A stretch of 46,647 nucleotides of DNA from the NCBI GenBank assembly GCA_934086355.1, contig CAKOID010000001.1, forward strand, positions 1 through 46,647. Direction: 5' to 3'. Every line of letters starts with the position of its first letter. Position 1 is the stretch's first letter. The notes under the pieces are model-generated. The model was not told where the DNA came from. It did no database searches and saw only the letters and a program-made list of their open reading frames with translations. Shown piece after piece: positions 8,766-17,447 of the stretch. Source of the stretch: an uncultured Bacilli bacterium (GTDB lineage Bacteria; Bacillota_I; Bacilli_A; RF39; UBA660). The translations under genes and the position numbers were made by a program.

Positions 8766-10067
8766 ATGCATGATATAGATAGTGTAAAAAAAAGAATAAT
8801 TACAAGTATGATTGCAATATTGTTATTAATATTTGCATTATTTGGTATAACATACGCATATTTTACAGCTAAAGTAAAAGGAAATACTAACGATAAAAGC
8901 GTTGATGTAAGTGTTGGTAAATTGGAACTTACTTATGGTGATGGAAATGGTTTTATAAAAGTAGATAAAATACAACCAGGAGAAGTAATTAAAAGTAAAA
9001 CATTTACCGTTAAAAATACAGGAACTGGTGATATTGACAGTTACGAAGTTATTTTAGAAAATATAATAAATGAATTAAAATATTATAATGATTTAACGTA
9101 TGAGTTAGAGTGTAAAAGTGATATTGGAACATGTGGTGGTTCAGATGATACGTTCCCGATTTATGATAATTCTATAATTACAAATTCTATTAAAGTTGGA
9201 GAAACACATACTTATACTTTAACTTTGACTTATCATGAAACAAACTTAGATCAAAGTGATGATATGGATAAAACAGTTGAAGCAAAAGTGAACATACGTG
9301 ATAGTGAATTTAATTATACTAAATTAAATATGTATGCAATGAGTGAACAATTAGGAACTTTAGTTAATGATAATGCTAATAGATTTAACCAAAAGTATAG
9401 AATTGATATTAAAAGTGTTGGGAAAAATTTAATAAATATTAATGACTTAAAGGTGAGTCAGTATGCTGTGGTTGACAATTTACAAATATTTGAAAATAGT
9501 TTTTCTTTTGAAAAAAAATATCAAGATTATACTTCTAATGTTTATACTGAAATTTATTTGGAAAAAGGAAAATATAAAATTAGTGGTACTTGGTCAAGTG
9601 ATAATGGAACAAAAGCTGGTTGGAGTATTAGAATTGCAAAAAATGCAGAAGGTTCACCACTTATTTATAATTATGCTTCTAATGGTTTTGGGCAAAGTTT
9701 TACTCTTTTAGAAAGTACTTATTATAAAATAGCATTTTATGATCAATATGGTGCTACGGCTGGAACAACAACAACCTATAGTAATATTCAGCTTGAAAAA
9801 GGTTCAACAGCTACTTCTTATGAACCTTACGAAGAAAAAATATATTCGGTATATGTTGATGAGCCATTAAGATGTCTTGATTCAACTTGCGACTATATTG
9901 ATTTAGTTAATAAAAAAGTTATAAGAAAAATACAAGACGATAATGGAACTCTAAGTATTTTAGACAATTCAATTGAAGAAAAAATACAAAGTGTAGATAG
10001 TGATGTGTTAATTAACAGAAATATTATCGTTGATGGTGCAAATGTTGAACAAGAATTAGATAGATAG
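8766..10067 (+). CDS. SipW-type secreted protein with phage-tail-like C-terminal module
   Basis: A 433-aa protein with a signal/anchor at residues 10-32 ending TYAYFTAKV, the layout of TasA/camelysin-type proteins processed by a SipW-like signal peptidase. Residues ~35-180 form a beta-sandwich with a 'GE..kt.tVkNtGtgdidsYEV' pattern. The rest looks like a different module: a jelly-roll region ending in 'IQLEKGSTATSYEPYE', a phrase very common at the end of carbohydrate-binding modules in Firmicutes phage tail and tip proteins, followed by a region with 'LRCLDSTCDYIDL'. I infer a surface protein that borrowed a receptor-binding region. No phage structural genes surround it. The domain names are from memory of family patterns. 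Confidence 0.65.
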   Translation: MHDIDSVKKRIITSMIAILLLIFALFGITYAYFTAKVKGNTNDKSVDVSVGKLELTYGDGNGFIKVDKIQPGEVIKSKTFTVKNTGTGDIDSYEVILENIINELKYYNDLTYELECKSDIGTCGGSDDTFPIYDNSIITNSIKVGETHTYTLTLTYHETNLDQSDDMDKTVEAKVNIRDSEFNYTKLNMYAMSEQLGTLVNDNANRFNQKYRIDIKSVGKNLININDLKVSQYAVVDNLQIFENSFSFEKKYQDYTSNVYTEIYLEKGKYKISGTWSSDNGTKAGWSIRIAKNAEGSPLIYNYASNGFGQSFTLLESTYYKIAFYDQYGATAGTTTTYSNIQLEKGSTATSYEPYEEKIYSVYVDEPLRCLDSTCDYIDLVNKKVIRKIQDDNGTLSILDNSIEEKIQSVDSDVLINRNIIVDGANVEQELDR

Positions 10068-10085
10068 AAATATTTATCTTTTTTC

Positions 10086-10114
10086 TTGATAAAAGCTTTT
10101 ATTTATTATAAAAT
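10086..10114 (+). promoter_or_regulatory. Candidate miaA promoter
   Basis: TTGATA (10086-10091), 17-bp spacer, TAAAAT (10109-10114). A short hairpin with T-run (10062-10084) just before it may terminate the upstream gene. Confidence 0.5.
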
Positions 10115-10136
10115 ACAATTTAAGTGGTGATGTTTT

Positions 10137-10994
10137 ATGATACTTTGTATTGTTGGGCCAACAGGTGTTGGTAAAACTAAATTAAGTGTAGAACTTGCAA
10201 AAAAATATAATGCAATTGTAGTAAACGGAGATTCCATGCAAGTTTATAAAGAATTAAATATTGGAACTGCAAAAGTTACTGAAGAAGAAAAAGAAGGAAT
10301 AGAACATAAATTATTTGATATTGTTAATCCGACAGAAATGTATACTGTTTATGATTATCAAAAAGATCTAAGAAATATATTAGATAATAATAAAGATAAA
10401 AATATAATTATAGTTGGTGGTACTGGATTATATATTAAAGCTGGTTTATATAATTATATATTTGAAACAGAAAATAATATAAATAACAAATATGATGAAT
10501 TAACTAACGAAGAATTATATGATTTAGCATTAAAAAAAGATAAAGATTGTAATATTCATATAAATAATAGAAAAAGATTAATTAGATTTTTAAATAAAAC
10601 GGAAACAATTCAAGATAAAGATAAATTACTATATGAAGTTAAATTTATAGGATTAACTACAGACAGAGAAACATTATATGAAAGAATAAATAAAAGAGTA
10701 GATATAATGATAGAAAATGGATTATTAGAAGAAGTTAAATCATTATATGATAGAAATATAAGAAGTAAAGCAATCTTAACTGGTATAGGTTATAAAGAAT
10801 TATATGAATATTTTGATGGAAAAATTAGTTTAGATAATGCTATAGAATTAATAAAACAAAGAAGTAGACATTATGCAAAAAGACAGTATACATGGTTCAA
10901 TAATCAAATGGATATTAATTGGTTTAATGTAGATTTTGATAATTTTAATAATACAGTAAATGACGTAATTAAATTTATTGATGGTGAAAAATGA
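10137..10994 (+). CDS. miaA: tRNA dimethylallyltransferase
   Basis: MiaA transfers a dimethylallyl group to A37 of tRNAs reading UNN codons. The P-loop GPTGVGKT is at residues 7-14, followed by the family signature GDSMQVYKELNIGTAK. 'HINNRKRLIRFL' and a C-terminal 'SRHYAKRQYTWFN' region complete the tRNA-binding enzyme. At 285 aa it is slightly short for the family (about 300-315). Its TGA stop overlaps the ATG of the next gene by 4 bp (ATGA), implying translational coupling. Confidence 0.93.
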   Translation: MILCIVGPTGVGKTKLSVELAKKYNAIVVNGDSMQVYKELNIGTAKVTEEEKEGIEHKLFDIVNPTEMYTVYDYQKDLRNILDNNKDKNIIIVGGTGLYIKAGLYNYIFETENNINNKYDELTNEELYDLALKKDKDCNIHINNRKRLIRFLNKTETIQDKDKLLYEVKFIGLTTDRETLYERINKRVDIMIENGLLEEVKSLYDRNIRSKAILTGIGYKELYEYFDGKISLDNAIELIKQRSRHYAKRQYTWFNNQMDINWFNVDFDNFNNTVNDVIKFIDGEK

Positions 10995-11875
10995 AATTGT
11001 TATATGATTGCTTAATACAATTTATTATAAAATACAATAAATTAGATAATAAAGATAAAAAAGAAATTATAAAAGATATTATTGTAATTGAAAGTATATG
11101 TAATCAATATTATCCAAAAGATAACTACTATAAGCAAAAGATAATAGAATTATGTAATAATTTTTATCTTAATTTAGACATTTCATGTATAGATTTAAAT
11201 AGTTTAATTAATAATGATTTTATATATAGTGTAAAAAAAGATGATATTTCTTATCTATACTATATTATTAATAAATTAAATTTAGATGGCAATATAATAA
11301 GTAAAGATTTATATTCTATGAAAAATTTATTAAGTTATATAAATTACGATGAAGAATATATTAAATTAATAAACTATATAAAAAATAGAACTATATTTGA
11401 TAGTAATTTTGCAACTTCTTGCTTAATTGAATTTAATGAAGAATATATGATGATATTATCAGATAATAGTATGATAAGTTATATCCATGAATTGACACAC
11501 TTATATTCATTAAATGATAATATTTATGCAGAAACTGGAAGTGTCATTATGGAAATGGGTTTAAAATCATATTATAAATTAGGAGATATAAATAATAGAA
11601 TCAGTTGTTTGAATTTATTAAAAGAAAAAGATGAATATGATATTATTAAAGATGTATTTATGTATTATGATAGTTTAAAATATGTTTATGGAACTTTAAT
11701 ATCTTATGCTGTAATTAGTAAATATGGAAATGATTTTCAAACTTTAAAAGATATAATTAGAACTATTGATTTAAATAGTGATGAATCGTTGTTAAATATG
11801 TTGAATATTCTAAATATAAAAGATAATGATATTATTTCATCTTTTAAAAATAAAGAAAAAATATTATGTAAATAA
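10991..11875 (+). CDS. Putative HExxH metalloprotein, coupled to miaA
   Basis: A 294-aa protein that I do not recognise as a named family. Residues 166-170 are HELTH, a zinc-binding HExxH motif, in a hydrophobic helix context (MISYIHELTHLYSL). Glu181 or Glu188 is a plausible third ligand, so a zincin-like metallopeptidase fold resembling M3-type oligopeptidase C-termini is likely. There is no signal peptide or membrane span. It starts inside the miaA stop (4-bp overlap) and is followed by a terminator, forming a two-gene operon. The peptidase role is inferred from the motif alone. Confidence 0.55.
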   Translation: MKLLYDCLIQFIIKYNKLDNKDKKEIIKDIIVIESICNQYYPKDNYYKQKIIELCNNFYLNLDISCIDLNSLINNDFIYSVKKDDISYLYYIINKLNLDGNIISKDLYSMKNLLSYINYDEEYIKLINYIKNRTIFDSNFATSCLIEFNEEYMMILSDNSMISYIHELTHLYSLNDNIYAETGSVIMEMGLKSYYKLGDINNRISCLNLLKEKDEYDIIKDVFMYYDSLKYVYGTLISYAVISKYGNDFQTLKDIIRTIDLNSDESLLNMLNILNIKDNDIISSFKNKEKILCK

Positions 11876-11884
11876 TGACAAAAT

Positions 11885-11908
11885 AAAGACAATTAAATGT
11901 CTTTTTTC
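11885..11908 (+). terminator. Terminator of miaA operon
   Basis: AAAGACA (11885-11891) pairs with TGTCTTT (11898-11904) followed by a T-run. Confidence 0.8.
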
Positions 11909-11937
11909 TTGTATAAAAAAAATATATAGTATATAAT
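11909..11937 (+). promoter_or_regulatory. Promoter of ftsK/spoIIIE
   Basis: TTGTAT (11909-11914), 17-bp spacer, TATAAT (11932-11937), directly after the terminator above. Confidence 0.65.
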
Positions 11938-11957
11938 TTAATTATGGTGAAGATATT

Positions 11958-14165
11958 ATGACTAAGAAGAAAAAAAGAAAAAATACAACTACATCTAAAA
12001 ATAAAATAAGTATAGAATTTGTAGGTTTAATATTAATTTTAATTGGAGTTATAGGTATAGGGGTTTTTGGACCTGTAGGATCAATAATTAAACAATTTGG
12101 TATATTTTTAGTAGGAACTTATGTAAATTTATTAATTTTATTTTTGATTGGTTTAGGACTAATTTTTATAGTAAAAAGAGAAAAGCCTAAATTTTATTCT
12201 GCAAGATTTATTGGAATATATATTTTAACTTTTTCTATTTTAGGTTTATCACACATGAAATACGTTGATAAAGGCTTGAAATTTAAAGATTTTATGGAAT
12301 TATCTATAGAGAAATTAATGAGTATAAAAGGGCCTGATTTTACTAATTTATCTAATGCTGGTGGTGGAATAATTGGCGCCATAAGCGGATGGAGTTTGAA
12401 AGCATTATTTGATTCTCGTGGAGCAATGATTATATATTATGTTTTAATATTCTTTGGTGTTATTTTATTATTTGATTTATCAATTGGAGACATACTTGAT
12501 AAAATAAAAGAAGGTAAAGAAAAAATTAAGAATAGACCTAAGAAAGAAAAAATATCAAATGATGAAGATGATGACGAAGAGGATGATAATGAAGAAGTAT
12601 TAGACGTTCCAGATAATAAAGTTATTATCACATCTCACGAAGATGCACATAATATAGGAAAAAATGTAGCAGTAGAAACTGTTAGTGTTACAAATACGGT
12701 AGAAAATAATTCTAATAGCAATTATAAATTACCTAGTTTAGATATATTAGATCCTATTAAGAAAAAGAAACAAGCAAATACGACTGATTTCTTAAACAAA
12801 ACAAAAGTTGCTTTAGAAAAAGTTTTAGCTGATTTCCAAATTCATGGAAAAGTTGTAGAAATACATGAAGGACCAACAGTTACTCAATTTGAAGTAGAGA
12901 TTGCTAGTGGTACGAAGGTTAGTAGAATTACTAGTATAAATAAGGAGATTGCACTTGCTTTGGCCGCTAAAGATGTACGTATTCAAGCACCAATACCTGG
13001 TAAAAGTACAGTTGGTGTAGAAATACCAAATAAAATTACAAGTAGTGTTCCTATTCGTGAAGTTTTATCTAATGTTCCTAGTAATATGGCAAATGCCAAA
13101 ATATTATTTTCATTAGGTAAAGATATTATGGGAAGAAATTGTTGTGCAGATATGACAAAAATGCCACATTTATTAGTTGCTGGTTCTACTGGTAGTGGTA
13201 AATCTGTATGTATTAATAGTTTTATTGCAAGTATTTTAATACGCATGAGACCTGATGAATGTAAGCTAGTATTAGTAGATCCTAAAAAGGTTGAATTATC
13301 AAACTATAATGGTATACCACACTTGATGTGTCCGGTTGTAAGCGATCCTAAGAAAGCAAGTATAGCATTACAAAAAATAGTTGCCGAAATGGAACATAGA
13401 TATGATTTATTTAGTGAGAAAAATGTAAAAAATATTAGTGGTTATAACGAATGGGTTGAAAAAACTAATAAACAAGCAAATGCAGAAATTGAAAAGAAAA
13501 TGCCATTCATTGTTGTTATTATAGACGAACTTGCAGATTTGATGTTAGTAGCAGCAAAAGAAGTAGAAGATTCAATTATGCGTATTACACAAATGGCACG
13601 TGCTGCTGGTATACATTTAATAGTTGCTACTCAAAGACCATCTACAGATGTTATAACAGGTGTAGTTAAAGCAAATATTCCTAGTCGTATATCATTTGCA
13701 GTTGCAAGTCAAATAGATTCAAGAACAATACTTGATATGGGTGGAGCTGAAAAACTATTAGGAAAAGGTGATATGCTTTACTTACCAATGGGCGAAAATG
13801 CACCACTTCGTATACAAGGTAATTTTATAAGTGATGAGGAAACACAACGTTTAATAGATTATGTATCAAAAGAACAAGTTGCACAATATGATAATACATT
13901 AACAGAAGCAGCTCCAAATCATATGGCTGCTGGAGATGATTTTGAAAAAGAAGAATATGATGATCCTCTATACAATGATATTGTTGATTTTGCTATTGAA
14001 ACTGGTAAAATAAGTGCATCACTTGTACAAAGAAGATTTAAAGTAGGTTATAATCGAGCTGCAAGAATAATAGACTTGTTAGAAGAACGCGGCATAATAG
14101 GTCCTCAAAATGGTTCTAAACCTAGAGAAGTTTTAGTAAAACTTGGTGATTCCAACGAAGAATAA
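11958..14165 (+). CDS. ftsK: FtsK/SpoIIIE DNA translocase
   Basis: A 735-aa hexameric DNA pump for chromosome segregation at the septum. It has four N-terminal membrane helices (to about residue 175), a charged linker with a run of acidic residues near residue 205, and the RecA-like motor with Walker A GSTGSGKS (409-416) and Walker B IIDELADL (Asp523, Glu524). The C-terminal ~65 residues form the winged-helix gamma domain (SASLVQRRFKVGYNRAARII) that reads polar KOPS/SRS sequences. Length and layout match B. subtilis SpoIIIE. Whether it serves vegetative segregation, forespore packaging or both cannot be told from sequence. The sigma-K gene 5.4 kb downstream makes a sporulation role possible. 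Confidence 0.93.
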   Translation: MTKKKKRKNTTTSKNKISIEFVGLILILIGVIGIGVFGPVGSIIKQFGIFLVGTYVNLLILFLIGLGLIFIVKREKPKFYSARFIGIYILTFSILGLSHMKYVDKGLKFKDFMELSIEKLMSIKGPDFTNLSNAGGGIIGAISGWSLKALFDSRGAMIIYYVLIFFGVILLFDLSIGDILDKIKEGKEKIKNRPKKEKISNDEDDDEEDDNEEVLDVPDNKVIITSHEDAHNIGKNVAVETVSVTNTVENNSNSNYKLPSLDILDPIKKKKQANTTDFLNKTKVALEKVLADFQIHGKVVEIHEGPTVTQFEVEIASGTKVSRITSINKEIALALAAKDVRIQAPIPGKSTVGVEIPNKITSSVPIREVLSNVPSNMANAKILFSLGKDIMGRNCCADMTKMPHLLVAGSTGSGKSVCINSFIASILIRMRPDECKLVLVDPKKVELSNYNGIPHLMCPVVSDPKKASIALQKIVAEMEHRYDLFSEKNVKNISGYNEWVEKTNKQANAEIEKKMPFIVVIIDELADLMLVAAKEVEDSIMRITQMARAAGIHLIVATQRPSTDVITGVVKANIPSRISFAVASQIDSRTILDMGGAEKLLGKGDMLYLPMGENAPLRIQGNFISDEETQRLIDYVSKEQVAQYDNTLTEAAPNHMAAGDDFEKEEYDDPLYNDIVDFAIETGKISASLVQRRFKVGYNRAARIIDLLEERGIIGPQNGSKPREVLVKLGDSNEE

Positions 14166-14191
14166 TATAAGAGTAAAATCTTATATTTTTT
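14164..14191 (+). terminator. Terminator of ftsK
   Basis: AATATAAGA (14164-14172) pairs with TCTTATATT (14179-14187), 6-nt loop, followed by a T-run. Confidence 0.8.
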
Positions 14192-14206
14192 ATTTGTATT
14201 TTTACA

Positions 14207-14234
14207 TTGAAAATATTTATATGTATGATATAAT
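14207..14234 (+). promoter_or_regulatory. Promoter before ORF6N remnant
   Basis: TTGAAA (14207-14212), 16-bp spacer, TATAAT (14229-14234). The signal is intact although the gene is broken. Confidence 0.5.
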
Positions 14235-14293
14235 AAACAACCATAAGTAAAATACAACATAAAAATTACAAATATTGAAAATTAGGAAGATTT

Positions 14294-14493
14294 ATGGAAA
14301 CTAAAAATAAAGTTTATGAAGTTCGTGGTGTTAAAGTGATTCTTGATAAAGAACTGGCAAGTACAATAGGTTATGAAACGAAAGTATTAAATCAATTGGT
14401 AAAAAGAAACATTAATAAGTTAGAAGTAAAAAAGAACATCTATTTTTTGATGGTCAAATATATGACGCTTATTCATTATTAATTCATATTTAA
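14294..14493 (+). pseudogene. ORF6N-domain protein remnant
   Basis: The first frame (14294-14482) encodes 62 residues whose start matches the ORF6N/KilA-N-type DNA-binding domain found in phage and mobile-element proteins: 'V..VRGVKVILDKELA...GYETKVLNQLVKRNI'. After about residue 45 the frame loses the family pattern. In a frame shifted by two, 14443-14493 reads FFDGQIYDAYSLL, which I recognise as the start of the C-terminal region of longer ORF6N proteins. The gene has thus lost its middle and been frameshifted. It is a decayed mobile-element gene, although promoter and start are still present. Confidence 0.65.
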
Positions 14494-14497
14494 AGAA

Positions 14498-14523
14498 ATA
14501 AACTACTCCGAAGAATAGTTTAT
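14498..14523. terminator. Hairpin between convergent ORF6N remnant and small gene
   Basis: ATAAACTA (14498-14505) pairs with TAGTTTAT (14516-14523). There is no strong T-run, so terminator function is tentative. Confidence 0.4.
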
Positions 14524-14768
14524 AATAACATTTTGTATCTATTAACAAGGCCATTTATTTTTACAAAATTTTCATTTGAAAAATTATTTTTATATTTAGT
14601 TAAAGTAAATGAATTAGGATTACTTAAAACTTCTTTATACCTAGTTTTAATAAAATTAAATATAAAATCCAACTCATTTCCATTTAATCTAATATTGTTT
14701 TTTAGAGCAAAATTATTAATATCCTCTTTAGATATTTTTTCTATATAAGGCTCAACTAAATTTAACAT
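14520..14768 (-). CDS. Small DUF2624-like protein
   Basis: An 82-aa helical protein beginning MLNLVEPYIEKISKEDI. The pattern of two or three short helices, with 'fALKNNI.L...E...I.nFIK.', resembles YqfT-type (DUF2624) proteins of Bacilli, which are about 85 aa and of unknown function. I chose the ATG at 14768 because GGTGAT lies just before it; a longer open frame to 14834 has no ribosome binding site and would cross the promoter of the divergent gene. Confidence 0.5.
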   Translation of the reverse strand: MLNLVEPYIEKISKEDINNFALKNNIRLNGNELDFIFNFIKTRYKEVLSNPNSFTLTKYKNNFSNENFVKINGLVNRYKMLL

Positions 14769-14812
14769 TTTATCACCAATATATTGTATGACAAAATAAA
14801 AAAAATATGTAT

Positions 14813-14841
14813 TTGACAAACTTGATAAAAGCATCTATAAT
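14813..14841 (+). promoter_or_regulatory. Consensus sigma-A-type promoter
   Basis: Perfect TTGACA (14813-14818), 17-bp spacer and perfect TATAAT (14836-14841): the only full-consensus promoter I found in the window. It drives the small gene at 14869. Confidence 0.85.
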
Positions 14842-14868
14842 ATCTCTTACTAAAAGGAGGGGAATATT

Positions 14869-15198
14869 TTGAAAGAAATATACAAAGGAAATATATATAT
14901 GGTTACTAGCGTAGACAAAGAGAAGTTAGACTTTTTTAAAAAATATGATGTTATAGATTTATCAAATATAATTGATGCAACATCTAAAAGTGTAATAGCA
15001 AAAGAAAAAGCATATTTTATAAAAATAAATCATAAATTTGTAGATATATCTCATATAAAAACTTTAAAAGATATGAGAAATATATTGGTATTAGCAAAAA
15101 GTGATAATGATAATAATATGACGATGCAAAAAGAAGAAGAAATAATAAATCCTTATATTGGACAACTATACGTAAAAAAATTAAAAAGAATTAAATAA
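14869..15198 (+). CDS. Small unknown protein with a strong promoter
   Basis: A 109-aa protein starting at TTG 14869, fixed by a very strong ribosome binding site, AAAGGAGGGG (14853-14862). I do not recognise it. It begins with short alternating strands (YKGNIYMVTSVD) and ends with a basic tail (KKLKRIK); no membrane span or catalytic motif is visible. A consensus promoter and a well-formed terminator flank it, so it is an independently and probably highly transcribed single gene. Confidence 0.7.
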   Translation: MKEIYKGNIYMVTSVDKEKLDFFKKYDVIDLSNIIDATSKSVIAKEKAYFIKINHKFVDISHIKTLKDMRNILVLAKSDNDNNMTMQKEEEIINPYIGQLYVKKLKRIK

Positions 15199-15201
15199 TT
15201 A

Positions 15202-15228
15202 ACTCTATTTATAGAGTATTTTTTTTTA
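15202..15228 (+). terminator. Terminator of the small unknown gene
   Basis: ACTCTA (15202-15207) pairs with TAGAGT (15212-15217), followed by a run of nine or ten T. Confidence 0.8.
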
Positions 15229-15257
15229 AATAAATCATAATAATATTGGTGAACTCT

Positions 15258-17201
15258 ATGAAGAAAAAATTATTATATCTATTGTTAATCATTATATTTA
15301 TATTAAGTATTTCGAGAATGAGTTATTTAATGTTTTATAAAAAGAATCATTATCAAAAATTATTAAGTGAAAAAAATAATAAAATAATATATGGATCAAG
15401 TGCTCCTAGAGGAAGAATATTGGATACTAACGGTAAAATTATAGTAGATAATGTAGGGGTTAAAACTATTATTTATAATAAATTAAATAATATTAGTGTT
15501 AGTGATGAAATAGATATTGCCAAAAAGTTAGCAAACTTGATTAATATAGAATATGGTACTAACGATGAAATGAAATATTTTTATTACATTAATAATAAAA
15601 AAGATATAGTTAATAAATTAAGTGATGAAATAAAAACAAAATATCAAGAAAGAAAAATAAGTGATAGTGATTACGAAAAAGAAAAATTAAAATTAATAAC
15701 TGATGATATGATAAATAATATGACTGAAATAGATAAAAAAGCAAGTAGAATATATAGCATAATGTCTAAAGGATATAATTATCAAGATAAGATTATAAAA
15801 AAAGATTGTAGTGATATTGAATATAGTAGAGTTATAGAAGCAAATATAATTGGTATTAAATGTGAAATGAGTTTTAAAAGAATAAATAATTATAATAATT
15901 TATTGAGTAATATAATTGGTGAAGTTGGTTTAATTCCAAGTGAAGATAAAGATTATTATTTAAAAAAAGGTTACGCATTAGATGATACAGTTGGAATAAG
16001 CTATCTAGAAAAATATTATGAAGATTATTTAAGAGGTACTAAGGCAAAATATAAAATTAATAAAGATAATACAATAAGTCTAATATCTGATTATAAAGAA
16101 GGTAATGATTTAGTATTGAATATAGATATTGATATTCAGAAAAAAGTTGAAGATTTATTAGAAAGTGAAATTTTGAAATCTAAAGATTATAAAAGTAGTA
16201 GATATTATAATGGTTCTTATATAATTTTAAGTAATCCAACTGATGGTAGTATTATAAGCATGGTGGGTAAAAGCTACAATAACGGCACATTTTATAATAA
16301 TGAAATAGGTAATATTAACAAAAGTTATACAGTTGGCAGTGTAGTTAAAGCAGCTACTATTTCATTAGGATATAAATATAATATTATTGATATAGGTACA
16401 ACAGTATATGATTCTTGTGTTAAACTAAAAAATAAAACAAGAAAATGTAGTTGGAAAAGTTTAGGTAGAGTAGATGATTTAAGGGCATTACAAGAATCTA
16501 GTAATTATTATCAATTTTTAATAGCAATAGGCTTAACTGGTGAAAAATATAAATATAATATGTCATTAAGTAATTTAGATTATGCATTTAAAACATATAG
16601 AGATACTTTAGCAAGTTACGGACTTGGAGCAAAAACTGGTATTGATTTAGATAATGAAAATATTGGAATTATAGGAAATACAATAAGTGATGATTTATTA
16701 TTAAATTTAAGTATTGGACAATATGATACATATACACCTGTTGAATTAACTCAATATATTAATACAGTAGCTAATAACGGAGATAGAATAAAGTTATCTT
16801 TAATGAAACAAATTGTATCACCAAGTGGTAAAATAATTTTAAAAAATGAAGGAAATGTATTAAATAAAGTAGATTTAGAAGATAAATATAAAGAAAGAAT
16901 AAGAAAAGGGTTAAGGAATGTTTCTTTATATGGAACTGGTAGTTATTACATTGATAAGAAATATAACGCCAGTAGTAAAACAGGTACAAGTGAATCAATA
17001 TTTGATAGTGATATGGATGGAAAAGCGGATACTTTTGCTACTACAAGGACGTTTGTTTCTTATATGCCTAGTGATGAACCGGTGTATAGTTTAGTAATTG
17101 TAAGCCCTAATATTGACTATAAAGAAAACGAATTTACACGTACTTATCCTATAAATATGTACTTATCTAAAGGAATAACTAAAATTTTATTTGATAATTA
17201 G
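15258..17201 (+). CDS. Class B penicillin-binding protein (transpeptidase)
   Basis: A 647-aa peptidoglycan transpeptidase of the PBP2/SpoVD type, with one N-terminal membrane anchor (residues 2-23) and an 'APRGRILDTNGKIIVDN' dimerisation-domain start. The catalytic motifs are complete: SVVK (Ser361-Lys364), SSN (414-416) and KTG (574-576). It could be the elongation (MrdA-like), division (FtsI-like) or cortex (SpoVD-like) enzyme; no PASTA repeats are present, and shape genes are not adjacent. ATG 15258 is used because GGTGA lies 9 nt upstream; a TTG twelve bases upstream overlaps that site. The stop codon lies inside the promoter of rpmG. Confidence 0.85.
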   Translation: MKKKLLYLLLIIIFILSISRMSYLMFYKKNHYQKLLSEKNNKIIYGSSAPRGRILDTNGKIIVDNVGVKTIIYNKLNNISVSDEIDIAKKLANLINIEYGTNDEMKYFYYINNKKDIVNKLSDEIKTKYQERKISDSDYEKEKLKLITDDMINNMTEIDKKASRIYSIMSKGYNYQDKIIKKDCSDIEYSRVIEANIIGIKCEMSFKRINNYNNLLSNIIGEVGLIPSEDKDYYLKKGYALDDTVGISYLEKYYEDYLRGTKAKYKINKDNTISLISDYKEGNDLVLNIDIDIQKKVEDLLESEILKSKDYKSSRYYNGSYIILSNPTDGSIISMVGKSYNNGTFYNNEIGNINKSYTVGSVVKAATISLGYKYNIIDIGTTVYDSCVKLKNKTRKCSWKSLGRVDDLRALQESSNYYQFLIAIGLTGEKYKYNMSLSNLDYAFKTYRDTLASYGLGAKTGIDLDNENIGIIGNTISDDLLLNLSIGQYDTYTPVELTQYINTVANNGDRIKLSLMKQIVSPSGKIILKNEGNVLNKVDLEDKYKERIRKGLRNVSLYGTGSYYIDKKYNASSKTGTSESIFDSDMDGKADTFATTRTFVSYMPSDEPVYSLVIVSPNIDYKENEFTRTYPINMYLSKGITKILFDN

Positions 17202-17219
17202 ATTATTCTTTGCTATAAT
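17191..17219 (+). promoter_or_regulatory. Promoter of rpmG-efp
   Basis: TTGATA (17191-17196), 17-bp spacer, extended TGCTATAAT (-10 at 17214-17219). It overlaps the 3' end of the PBP gene. Confidence 0.75.
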
Positions 17220-17252
17220 ACATATAGTTTCGTATGTAAGGAGGAGTTTTAA

Positions 17253-17429
17253 GTGGCTAAAAAATCAGATGCAAGAACTTTAGTAGGATTAAAATGTACT
17301 AAATGTAACTATATGATTAGACATACAGAGAAAAATACAAAAAATACTACTGAAAAATTAGAATTAAATAAATATTGTCCTAAATGTCAATCTGTTCAAG
17401 TTTTTAAAGAAGCTAAGATTGGTAAATAG
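17253..17429 (+). CDS. rpmG: Ribosomal protein L33
   Basis: A 58-aa protein starting at GTG 17253, preceded by AAGGAGG. Two CxxC pairs (CTKC and CPKC) form the zinc ribbon of the C+ type of L33. 'YMIRHTEKNTKNTTEKLELNKYCPKC' in the middle is typical, and the length is normal. It is followed 18 nt later by efp, so the two share a promoter. Confidence 0.9.
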   Translation: MAKKSDARTLVGLKCTKCNYMIRHTEKNTKNTTEKLELNKYCPKCQSVQVFKEAKIGK

Positions 17430-17447
17430 TAGAAAGGAATTAAAACT

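Noticed and set aside
9463..9711. Open frame inside the secreted protein gene
   Set aside because: It is a shadow frame in a different phase of a gene with clear signal peptide and domains.
8766..10067. Prophage
   Set aside because: Only one gene has a phage-like module. No integrase, terminase, capsid or lysis genes surround it, and the Xer recombinase is of the housekeeping type.
14769..14834. Longer start for the DUF2624-like gene
   Set aside because: The extra 22 codons cross the consensus promoter of the divergent gene and have no ribosome binding site.
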